From positions 1-44,208 of the forward strand of contig JBBQCV010000008.1 of assembly GCA_038319115.1 (NCBI GenBank): a stretch of DNA of 44,208 bases. Direction: 5' to 3'. The stretch's first letter is position 1; each line of letters opens with the position of its first letter. Positions 1 through 6,232 of the stretch are shown piece by piece. Source of the stretch: SZAS-79 sp038319115. GTDB lineage: Bacteria > Pseudomonadota > Gammaproteobacteria > Burkholderiales > SG8-39. Under the pieces are notes generated by a model. The model made no database searches. It was given only the letters and a program-made list of their open reading frames with translations, and was not told where the DNA came from. Both the position numbers and the translations under genes were made by a program.

Positions 1-500
1 CTGGTGGCGTAGATGTCGGTGATCTTCTGGTAGAAGCGCCGCTCGGACGTGCGGATGTCCTGGATACGCCGGGTGAGCTCTTCGAAGTAATCGAAGGGGA
101 CATCCGGATTCTTCAGGCGCTCGTCATCGAGCACGAAACCCTTCACGATGAACTCGCGCAGGCGCTGCGTCGCCCAAATCCGGAACTGCGTGGCGACGCG
201 CGACTTGATCCGGTATCCGACGGAGATGATCGCGTCGAGGTTGTAGAAGTTCGTGGAGTAGTTCTTATCGTCGGCCGCAGTAGTAAAGAAAGTCTTTACT
301 ACTGCCGGCGGGGCCAGTTCACCCTCCTCGAAGATGTTCTTGAGGTGCTGCCCGATGTTCTGCTTCGTCGTCTGAAACAGGTCGGCCATCAGCTGCTGCG
401 TGAGCCAGACCGTTTCGCCTTCAAACCGGACATCGAGCTTGATCGCGCCGTTCTCCCCTTCGTAAATCAGGAGTTCGGACTTTGCCGGGAGATCGCTCAT
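1..500 (-). CDS. RhuM family protein (3' end outside the window)
   Basis: The reading frame starts at the ATG at 500-498, behind an AGGAGT ribosome site, and runs off the left edge after about 165 codons. The visible part carries features I associate with the RhuM virulence-protein family: the segment TQQLMADLFQTTKQNIGQHL near residue 35, which looks like a DNA-binding helix-turn-helix, then YNLDAIISVGYRIKS and FRIWATQRLREFIVKGF. Family members are often encoded inside type I restriction loci or genomic islands, and this one lies just downstream of an hsdM remnant on the same strand, which fits. The molecular function of the family is not firmly known. The visible frame is intact; its end cannot be judged. 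A perfect 12-bp inverted repeat lies within the coding sequence at 277-305. Confidence 0.8.
   Translation of the reverse strand, partial: MSDLPAKSELLIYEGENGAIKLDVRFEGETVWLTQQLMADLFQTTKQNIGQHLKNIFEEGELAPPAVVKTFFTTAADDKNYSTNFYNLDAIISVGYRIKSRVATQFRIWATQRLREFIVKGFVLDDERLKNPDVPFDYFEELTRRIQDIRTSERRFYQKITDIYAT
277..305. repeat. Perfect 12-bp inverted repeat inside the RhuM gene
   Basis: Arms GCAGTAGTAAAG (277-288) and CTTTACTACTGC (294-305) are exact reverse complements around a 5-base centre. The stretch codes for the normal-looking family segment AVVKTFFTTAA, so it may be a coincidence of codon choice or a transcript hairpin. Confidence 0.6.
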
Positions 501-567
501 AGCTGACTCCTTTTTAATTCTCGTGACAATGTCACAAGAAGCTGTCTGCCATAGCCAGTTCGATTCT

Positions 568-1139
568 TCACAGCCGCCCTCCCTTCAACAAACCGTCCAG
601 CAACCCCTCGGCCTCCTTCTCGATGGCGAGGATGTCGGCGCTGATCGCTTCGAGCGTGCGCAAGGGCTGCGGCTTATAGAAGTGGCGCGTGAAGCTGACT
701 TCGTAGCCGATCCTGGTGGCGTCCTGCTTGATCCAGGCATCGGGCGTGTAGGGCAGCACCTCGCGGCGGATAAACGCTTCGATGCCGCCGTCTTCGAGCA
801 GCGGCACCTGCTCGGTGTCGCACAGGTCGGAGTCGGGTTCGTACTCCACGACGGTGGGCTTGCCGTTCACGACCGCCTCATATTGTCCGACCAGTCGGAC
901 TGGTCTGACCTTTGCAATCACGGGCGGCGCGCTGCTCGGTGATGCGCGCCTCGTCGAGCATCTTCTTGGTGGCGAGCACCTGCGCCTTGGTCGGTTCCAG
1001 GACCGCGTCCATGCGCCGGATGACGCACATCGGCAGGATGACATCGGGGTACTTGCCGCGCTTGAACAGGTCGCGGAGGACGTCGTCCGGCGATGCCCCA
1101 GATGAAGGAGACGATCTTGTTGTGCGTTGCCTGATCCAT
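568..1139 (-). pseudogene. hsdM: Remnant of type I restriction methyltransferase subunit HsdM
   Basis: Pieces of an N6-adenine DNA methyltransferase lie in three different frames. The start (ATG at 1139) gives MDQATHNKIVSFIWGIA. One extra base in the CCGG at 1087-1090 then shifts the frame, and the next piece continues with DDVLRDLFKRGKYPDVILPM up to ITEQRAA near 930. From there the frame changes again to APPVIAKV and the family C-terminus, including TRIGYEVSFTRHFYKPQPLR, ending with TGA at 570-568. The catalytic centre (SAM-binding and NPPY region, several hundred residues in intact homologues) is absent. The junction at 924-930 reads GCGGCGC, a sequence that plausibly occurred on both sides of the deletion. 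The gene cannot make an active enzyme. The specificity and restriction genes, if present, would lie left of the window. Confidence 0.85.
889..905. repeat. Short perfect inverted repeat within the hsdM remnant
   Basis: GACCAGT (889-895) and ACTGGTC (899-905) are exact reverse complements around CGG. It falls where the hsdM remnant diverges from the family pattern I recall, so it may mark a rearranged joint. A role as an operator is not supported by any neighbouring promoter that I can see. Confidence 0.45.
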
Positions 1140-1238
1140 TGCCGGGGGTGCTCCGTTGCTGTCATTGGCCCACTTCTAGTCATAGGCGTCGAGGAGATGC
1201 ACCGCCCATCGCGGGTGTCAGCGGCGCTCGATGCGGCG

Positions 1239-1325
1239 GGCTAACCTGAAAGCCAGCGGCGCGCGACCGCTGGCCATCGCAACTCACCGCCGACCTCGCG
1301 CGTCCGGTGCGCTGCAAGGTTAGGA
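1239..1325 (-). other. Candidate integron attC recombination site
   Basis: Read on the minus strand the 87 bp begin with TCCTAAC (1325-1319), match the imperfect-palindrome design of attC sites, and end with GTTAGCC (1245-1239), close to the GTTRRRY core. Inside, CAGCG near the left arm pairs with CGCTG near the right arm, and ACGCGCGA pairs with TCGCGCGC at 7 of 8 positions with an unpaired block on one side. Length lies in the usual attC range of roughly 57-141 bp. It sits directly behind the 3' end of the 176-codon gene in the orientation expected for a cassette, and that gene is followed on its other side by an integron-type integrase. The core boxes are not perfect consensus, so this is a good candidate rather than proof. 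Confidence 0.55.
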
Positions 1326-1346
1326 AGCAGCAGTATCCGCGAGCTT

Positions 1347-1877
1347 CTATTCACCGATGTGTCGGTAGCAGACGTTGTCACCAGGAATGCTCGGTTCCTC
1401 GCAGACGTTGCAGCGTGAGATTACAAGCGGCACCTTGTTTCGCAATCTCTCAACCTCCCTCAATCTTAGCTCGTCAATTTGAGACTCGATCGGCACCGAA
1501 AGCCGCCGTTCGAGTTCCTCGGCCAATACCTTCTTCTGCTCGAGTGTATGTTCTTGAGCCAGTTTCGTACGCGCCCGGGCGAGGGTTTCATTTGCCCTCA
1601 TGAATCCAATCACCCAGTCGCTTGAGATCGCACGTCCCTGATACTTTCTTGTTAATTCGGAAGTTCTGTGCCGGTAGATGCAGACGTTGTCGCTCTTTTG
1701 CTCTAGTTCCAAGAAGACATCGGGGCGTGCATCTATTGGCCAAACCTTGATGAGTCGTCCGTCATCCCCCTCGCCGTCGACAGGGCTAACCGAGCGTCGA
1801 CCAATTGTCGAAACTTCGAAACCGAGCGCATTCGCTTCGGCCGAAATCTCTTGGTACGTTTGCTCCAGCGCGTCCAC
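1347..1877 (-). CDS. Hypothetical protein with C-terminal Cys/His cluster, probable cassette gene
   Basis: I do not recognise this 176-residue protein. It starts with GTG at 1877-1875, behind AGGAAG. The N-terminal half is mixed alpha/beta with VFLELEQKSDN and the motif IYRHRTSELTRKYQGR. The middle (about 95-150) is rich in Glu, Arg, Lys and Leu and is probably a long helix or coiled coil. The last 25 residues contain CNVCEEPSIPGDNVCYRH, a CxxC plus CxxH arrangement that could bind zinc. The gene points away from the integrase and is followed by the attC-like element at 1239-1325, so it occupies the first-cassette position of a small integron. Gene cassettes commonly carry unique genes, which fits the lack of a recognisable family. 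No frameshift is visible. Confidence 0.6.
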   Translation of the reverse strand: MDALEQTYQEISAEANALGFEVSTIGRRSVSPVDGEGDDGRLIKVWPIDARPDVFLELEQKSDNVCIYRHRTSELTRKYQGRAISSDWVIGFMRANETLARARTKLAQEHTLEQKKVLAEELERRLSVPIESQIDELRLREVERLRNKVPLVISRCNVCEEPSIPGDNVCYRHIGE

Positions 1878-1900
1878 TGTGCTGCTTCCTACTTAAAGTC

Positions 1901-1940
1901 GACCCCATTCCGGGGCCTTGCAAAACCCCGATACCGGGGC
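1901..1940. repeat. Two adjacent CCCC...GGGG hairpins beside the integrase gene
   Basis: CCCCATTCCGGGG at 1903-1915 and CCCCGATACCGGGG at 1926-1939 are similar short inverted repeats ten bases apart. On the minus strand the second reads as a CCCCG/CGGGG stem followed by TTTTGC, so it could act as a weak terminator for leftward transcription. The pair lies between the integrase gene and the putative cassette gene, the place where an integron attI site and cassette promoter would be expected. I cannot identify attI itself. Confidence 0.5.
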
Positions 1941-2049
1941 TTAGTCCGTCCAGCCTATCCGCAAGTCCCTGATCCCTCAAGCAGGTCAACCGGGATCAAC
2001 ACCTGTACGTTTGTCCAGTATAGGCACTTCAGGCGGAGTTCGAACGCCG

Positions 2050-2880
2050 GTGCCAAGACTGCTCGACCAGGTCCGCGATCGCATCCGCGTCAAGCACTAC
2101 AGCCTCCGGACGCAGGACGCGTACCTGCACTGGATCCGCCGCTCCATTTTCTTCCACGGCAAGCGTCACCCGCGCGCGATGGGCGGACCGGAGGTGGAAG
2201 CGTTTCTCACGGACCTCGCGGTGGCCGGCCGCGTCGCTCCCTCGACGCAGAATCAGGCGCTGTCAGCGCTGCTGTTTCTCTATCGAGAAGTGCTGAAGGT
2301 CGAGCTGCCTTGGCTCGATGCCGTCGTGCGCGCGAAGCGTGCGAAGCACCTGCCGGTGGTGCTGACGGAGAACGAGGTGCGCGTGCTGCTGGCGCAGCTC
2401 GACGGCACGCGTTGGCTGGTGGCTTCGCTCCTCTACAGCACGGGCATGCGCGTGCTCGAGGGGTTGCGGCTGCGGGTGAAGGACTTGGACTTCGAGCGCA
2501 AGGAGATCGCGGTGCGCGATGGAAAAGGGGCAAAGGACCGGCGCACAATGCTGTCCGAGCGGCTCGTCGAGCCGCTGCGCACGCACCTCGCGCGCGTGCG
2601 CGTTCTGCACGAGCGGGACCTCGCCGACGGCTTCGGGGAGGTTTACCTGCCGTTCGCGCGCGGGCGTAAGTACCCGAAAGCAAAGCCGGTGTCGCCGCAC
2701 GTGCTGCGTCACAGTTTTGCAACCCATCTCCTCGTCGCGGGTTACGACATCCGCACCGTGCAGGAGCTGCTCGGGCACTCGGACGTGTCGACAACGATGA
2801 TCTACACGCACGTCCTCAACAAGGGCGGGCGCGAGGTGATGAGCCCGCTCGATCGCATCGATCCAATGCTCAGCGGGTGA
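2050..2880 (+). CDS. intI: Integron-type tyrosine recombinase with internal deletion
   Basis: The protein belongs to the site-specific tyrosine recombinases and resembles integron integrases throughout: LLDQVRDRIRVKHYSLRTQ at the N-terminus, STQNQALSALLFLYREVL, and the C-terminal LLGHSDVSTTMIYTHVL. Catalytic residues are present: Arg in STGMR (about 132), Lys in DGKGAKDR (about 158), His and Arg in PHVLRH (about 216 and 219), His in LLGHS (about 242) and Tyr in MIYTH (about 251). However, KYPKA is followed directly by KPVSPHVLRH. In known IntI proteins some 45-50 residues intervene there, including the IntI-specific helix and the RRHH segment that contact folded attC. The protein therefore has about 276 residues instead of about 320-340. 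I prefer the GTG at 2050; a TTG at 2011 would add 13 residues. It could still act as a simple recombinase, but integron activity is doubtful. Confidence 0.85.
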   Translation: MPRLLDQVRDRIRVKHYSLRTQDAYLHWIRRSIFFHGKRHPRAMGGPEVEAFLTDLAVAGRVAPSTQNQALSALLFLYREVLKVELPWLDAVVRAKRAKHLPVVLTENEVRVLLAQLDGTRWLVASLLYSTGMRVLEGLRLRVKDLDFERKEIAVRDGKGAKDRRTMLSERLVEPLRTHLARVRVLHERDLADGFGEVYLPFARGRKYPKAKPVSPHVLRHSFATHLLVAGYDIRTVQELLGHSDVSTTMIYTHVLNKGGREVMSPLDRIDPMLSG

Positions 2881-2939
2881 GATTGCGCAAACTGCGAAAC
2901 GAAAGCGTGCGCAGGCTGCGGCATTTGCTATCCTCACTC

Positions 2940-3668
2940 ATGCAGCAGGCGCCCGTCATGGAACTTACCCTCGCGCGCGAGAAAGTGCGCAACGCGCTCG
3001 ACCTCGCGACGACGGAGCGCCTGATCCAGTCGATCGCCGGAGCGCGTGACGATGCCGGAGTGCGCGCGGTGCTGCTGCGCGGCGAAGGCTCAGGCTTTTG
3101 CGCCGGCAGCGACGTGAAGGAAATGGCGCAGGCTTCGATGCAGGAGCGCCTTCACATCGCCGGGCGCAAGGCCGTGCTTATGCGCCGTCTTGCCGAACTG
3201 GATAAGCCTGTCGTGTGCGCTGTGCACGGCTTCGCACTCGGCGGCGGATTCATGCTGGCGATAGGCTGCGACGTTGTAGTCACCGCCTCCGATGCCGCGT
3301 GGCGTCTGCCCGAGGTGGAGCTGGGTTTTTTCCCGCCGTGGGGGATCGAGGCGCTGGTGCGGCGCGTCGGCATAGCGCGGGCGCGCTGGCTCGTTTGGGG
3401 GGCGAAGCCGCTGTCGGGCGCCGATGCGGTCCGGCTCGGCCTCGCGGAGGAGGAGGCACCTCGCGACCGGGTCCTCGACGAGGCACGGCAAACCGCTACG
3501 AGGCTCGCGCAACTGCCGCTGCAATCCACGCAGGCGACAAAACGTTTCTTCCGCGAGCAGGTCTCGGTGCCCGGGCTGGACGTCCTGGCGCGTGAGGTCT
3601 ATCGGGAGAACTGCGAGGCGGGGTCCGCCGAAGAGGCCTTCGCGCGCTTCAAGCCGAAGGGAGGCTGA
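2940..3668 (+). CDS. Enoyl-CoA hydratase/isomerase family protein (crotonase fold)
   Basis: A 242-residue crotonase-superfamily protein, cytosolic, acting on an acyl-CoA. The oxyanion-hole segments are visible in GEGSGFCAGSDVKEM and in HGFALGGGFMLAIGCD. One of the two glutamates used by true enoyl-CoA hydratases, the one normally in GGGCELA, is replaced here (GGGFMLA), while the second is kept in LPEVELGF. That suggests an isomerase or another crotonase reaction rather than hydration. The ATG at 2940 is the upstream choice; a TATCCT box at 2929-2934 would put transcription so close that the ATG at 2958 is also possible. The N-terminus is short for the family. Its 3' end overlaps the convergent lpxH by 20 bp. 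The substrate cannot be told from the sequence. Confidence 0.8.
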   Translation: MQQAPVMELTLAREKVRNALDLATTERLIQSIAGARDDAGVRAVLLRGEGSGFCAGSDVKEMAQASMQERLHIAGRKAVLMRRLAELDKPVVCAVHGFALGGGFMLAIGCDVVVTASDAAWRLPEVELGFFPPWGIEALVRRVGIARARWLVWGAKPLSGADAVRLGLAEEEAPRDRVLDEARQTATRLAQLPLQSTQATKRFFREQVSVPGLDVLAREVYRENCEAGSAEEAFARFKPKGG

Positions 3669-4380
3669 CGAGCTTCGCGCCCGCGGCGCTCACCTCGAGG
3701 TATCCGCCCCGGCCGTACCAGTCATGCAGCACCCAGCGCTCGCACTGGCGGCCGTCGACATCGAGGGTGTGATGCGCCGGGCGGTGGGTATGGCCATGGA
3801 TGAGGCGCGTGCAGCCGTGGCTGCGAAGGGCTTCGCGCACCGCTTCGTCGTTGACGTCCATGATGGCGGGTGCCTTGCCGCGCTTGTCCTGCTCGCTTTT
3901 CGCGCGCAACGAAAGCATCTGCGCGCGCCTCGCCTCGAGCGGCTCGGCGAGGAAGGGCTGCTGCCAGAGCGCGCTGCGGCACAACCGGCGCCACGCCTGG
4001 TAGGCGGTGTCGTCGGTGCACAGCGTATCGCCGTGCATGAGCAGCGTGCGCGTGCCGAAGAGGTCGAGCGCGGTCGGGTCGTCCAACAGCTCGGCGCCCG
4101 CCGCGCGGCAAAACGCCTGCGTCATGAGGAAGTCGCGGTTGCCGTGCATCAGGTAGACCGGCGTGCCGTGGCGCGCCGTATTGGCGAGGAAACCCGCCAC
4201 GATGGCGTTGAGCGGGTCGCCGAGGTCGTCGTCGCCGACCCAGAGTTCGAACAGGTCGCCGAGGATGTACAGGCCGGCCGCGCCGGGGGCCTCGCGCTCG
4301 AGGAAGGCGAAGAAGGCCTCGTTGGCGGCCGGTCGCGCGCTGGTGAGGTGCAGGTCGGAGATGAACAGGGCGCGCTGCAT
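3649..4380 (-). CDS. lpxH: UDP-2,3-diacylglucosamine diphosphatase
   Basis: LpxH hydrolyses UDP-2,3-diacylglucosamine to lipid X and UMP, a cytoplasmic membrane-surface step of lipid A synthesis. The 243-residue protein has the metallophosphoesterase signature in order: DLHL (9-12), GDLFELWVGDD (41-51), HGNRD (79-83), HGDT (116-119) and HGHTHRP (195-201), supplying the two-metal site. Length is usual for LpxH. It is the last gene of a leftward cluster, 25 bases behind the cyclophilin gene. Linkage of lpxH to a cyclophilin gene and cysS is common in betaproteobacteria. Confidence 0.95.
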   Translation of the reverse strand: MQRALFISDLHLTSARPAANEAFFAFLEREAPGAAGLYILGDLFELWVGDDDLGDPLNAIVAGFLANTARHGTPVYLMHGNRDFLMTQAFCRAAGAELLDDPTALDLFGTRTLLMHGDTLCTDDTAYQAWRRLCRSALWQQPFLAEPLEARRAQMLSLRAKSEQDKRGKAPAIMDVNDEAVREALRSHGCTRLIHGHTHRPAHHTLDVDGRQCERWVLHDWYGRGGYLEVSAAGAKLVSLPSA

Positions 4381-4405
4381 GGCGAAGCCGCGCCCCGGGG
4401 CGCGG

Positions 4406-4981
4406 CTACTTGCCGCCGACCACCGAGATCGACTCGATCGTCACCTGCGACTTGGGGACGTCACCGCCGCCGGTGGGCGCATTGCCGATTTTCATGACCA
4501 CGTCCATGCCCGCGACGACCTTGCCGAACACGGCATAACCGTGGCCCTGCGGGGATTCGCCCGAGTAGTTGAGGAAGTCGTTGTTCTTGGTGTTGATGAA
4601 GAACTGCGCCGTGGCCGAGTCGCGCACCGAGGTGCGCGCCATCGCCACCGTGCCGATGTCGTTCTTGAGGCCGTTGGTCGACTCGTTCTTGATCTGGCCG
4701 CGCGTGGGCTTTTGCCGCATGTCCTTGTCGAACCCGCCGCCCTGGACCATGAAATCCTTGATCACGCGGTGGAACACGGTGCCGTTGTAGTGCCCCTCCT
4801 TCACGTACTGGAGGAAATTCTCGACTGACTTGGGCGCCTTGGACGCGTAGAGCTCGAGGCGGATGGTGCCCTCGTTGGTCTTGATGTCGACCTGCGGGTC
4901 AGCGCCCGCGGCGACTGCGCCGTCCACTGCACCGGCCATCGACAACATTACAAAAGGGATCCAGAACTTGGTGAATCGCAT
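4406..4981 (-). CDS. ppiA: Periplasmic peptidyl-prolyl cis-trans isomerase (cyclophilin)
   Basis: Cyclophilin-type isomerase that speeds cis-trans rotation of X-Pro bonds in exported proteins. The first 25 or so residues (MRFTKFWIPFVMLSMAGAV followed by small residues) are a signal peptide, pointing to the periplasm. The domain after residue 30 carries VFHRVIKDFMVQGG, AMARTSVRDSATAQFFIN and GYAVFGKVVAGMDVV, including the active-site Phe-His-Arg and Gln. At 191 residues it fits PpiA. The start is supported by an AGGAGTG ribosome site, and the gene begins nine bases after the L,D-transpeptidase stop, so the two are probably cotranscribed. Confidence 0.92.
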   Translation of the reverse strand: MRFTKFWIPFVMLSMAGAVDGAVAAGADPQVDIKTNEGTIRLELYASKAPKSVENFLQYVKEGHYNGTVFHRVIKDFMVQGGGFDKDMRQKPTRGQIKNESTNGLKNDIGTVAMARTSVRDSATAQFFINTKNNDFLNYSGESPQGHGYAVFGKVVAGMDVVMKIGNAPTGGGDVPKSQVTIESISVVGGK

Positions 4982-4990
4982 GACACTCCT

Positions 4991-6232
4991 TCAGGCCGAG
5001 CCTTCGTAGATGATTTTCCAGCGGGCGCCTTCCTTGACCCAGTACTGGCGCTTGCGCATCGAGTTGGACAGGTTGCTCGAGCGGTAGCCCTGCTCGAAGC
5101 TGACGACGACGAAGTCGTCCTTGCCCGGGTTGCGGAACATGCTTACTCCGGTCAGCGCGACCTTGACCCATTCCTTGCCGCCGTTGACCTTACGTTTGTG
5201 TGCCGCCCACTGGGAAAAGTTCTGCTCGGCGGTCTGGAATTTGGGCGAGTAGTGCTTGAGGTACTTTTCGGTGTCGAGGCCTTCCCAGTCGGTGCGCCAG
5301 GACTCGATCGCCTGGGCGAGCGACTTGCGCTCCTCTTCCTGCGCCGCGCTGTCGGCCCACTGGATCTGGTCGGCGATGATCACCGGCGTGAGCCCCACCT
5401 GCAGCTCCGAGCTGAGGAAATCCAGGTCGATGTTGGACATCACGATGCACCCGTCGCTCGCCCGCGGCGGGCGCGCGAAGGTGTCCGATGGCGTACCGTG
5501 CAGCCAGATGCCGTGACCGTTGCGGCCGTGGCGGCGGTCCCATTCGTTGGGATAGTTGATCGGGAAGGCGCCCGAGCCGTAGAAGTCGGTCAGCTTCTTG
5601 CGCGGCAGGTTGGCGGTGACGTGGTAGACCCCGATCGGTGTTTTCTGGTCGCCCTCGCGCGTCTTGTCGATGCCGCCCTTGCCCAGCGTGACGTAGTAGT
5701 CGGCTACGAAGTGCGGCCGGCCGCGCTCGTTCTGGAACACGTACAGCCGCGAACGCCGCGAATCCACCACCAGCGCGTGGGTCTGGTCGGGGCGAAACTG
5801 GATGACGTAGCGCGGCACCTGCCCGGGGGCGGGCCGCTCGCGCATGGCGCGCAGGCGCGACAGCGCCTCGGCGCGCAGGTCCTCGATCTTTTCGTGCGGG
5901 ACGTTGCCGGCGTTGCCGAAGGTGGTGATGGGCCGAGTACGCGCGAGGAGCAGGTCGCCGCGGATGAGGTGGGCAAGGCGGTAGTTCGGGTTGGCCCTGA
6001 TCAGCGCCTCGACGCTCTCGAGGGCCTGGTCGAATTTGCCCTGCTCGATGGATTCGAACACCTTGGTGAGCGCTTTTTCGGTCGCCAGCGTGGCAGGCTG
6101 GCGGGGCGCAGCCGCGGGGGCCGGCACGGCCGGCGGGGCGGCATGACGCACCGCCTGTGCCGCCGGCAGGGGGAAGAGCAGGAAAAAAGCGGGGAAAGCG
6201 GCGCGGAGCAGGGCGGCGGTCGCGCCGTTCAA
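4991..6232 (-). CDS. L,D-transpeptidase (YkuD domain) with C-terminal NTF2-like domain
   Basis: Exported enzyme of the YkuD family, which forms 3-3 cross-links in peptidoglycan or attaches proteins to it. A signal peptide (about 1-28, AAFPAFFLLFPLPAAQA) is followed by a short helical repeat-like segment (45-90), then the catalytic domain (about 140-290) with HGTPSDTF and the active-site motif SDGCIVMSN, Cys about 262. The last 110 residues look like an NTF2/SnoaL-type fold, with WRTDWEGLDTEKYLKHYSP and YWVKEGARWKIIYEG, and resemble the end of the neighbouring TPR protein. This layout is similar to the Cds6-type transpeptidases. Translation starts at a TTG that overlaps the upstream TGA (TTGA), so it is probably coupled. 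413 residues. Confidence 0.88.
   Translation of the reverse strand: MNGATAALLRAAFPAFFLLFPLPAAQAVRHAAPPAVPAPAAAPRQPATLATEKALTKVFESIEQGKFDQALESVEALIRANPNYRLAHLIRGDLLLARTRPITTFGNAGNVPHEKIEDLRAEALSRLRAMRERPAPGQVPRYVIQFRPDQTHALVVDSRRSRLYVFQNERGRPHFVADYYVTLGKGGIDKTREGDQKTPIGVYHVTANLPRKKLTDFYGSGAFPINYPNEWDRRHGRNGHGIWLHGTPSDTFARPPRASDGCIVMSNIDLDFLSSELQVGLTPVIIADQIQWADSAAQEEERKSLAQAIESWRTDWEGLDTEKYLKHYSPKFQTAEQNFSQWAAHKRKVNGGKEWVKVALTGVSMFRNPGKDDFVVVSFEQGYRSSNLSNSMRKRQYWVKEGARWKIIYEGSA

Noticed and set aside
1985..2050. attI site or tRNA-like T-arm (GTTCGAAC) in front of the integrase
   Set aside because: No cloverleaf can be drawn and the GGTCAAC core-like word is too short to call; not supportable.
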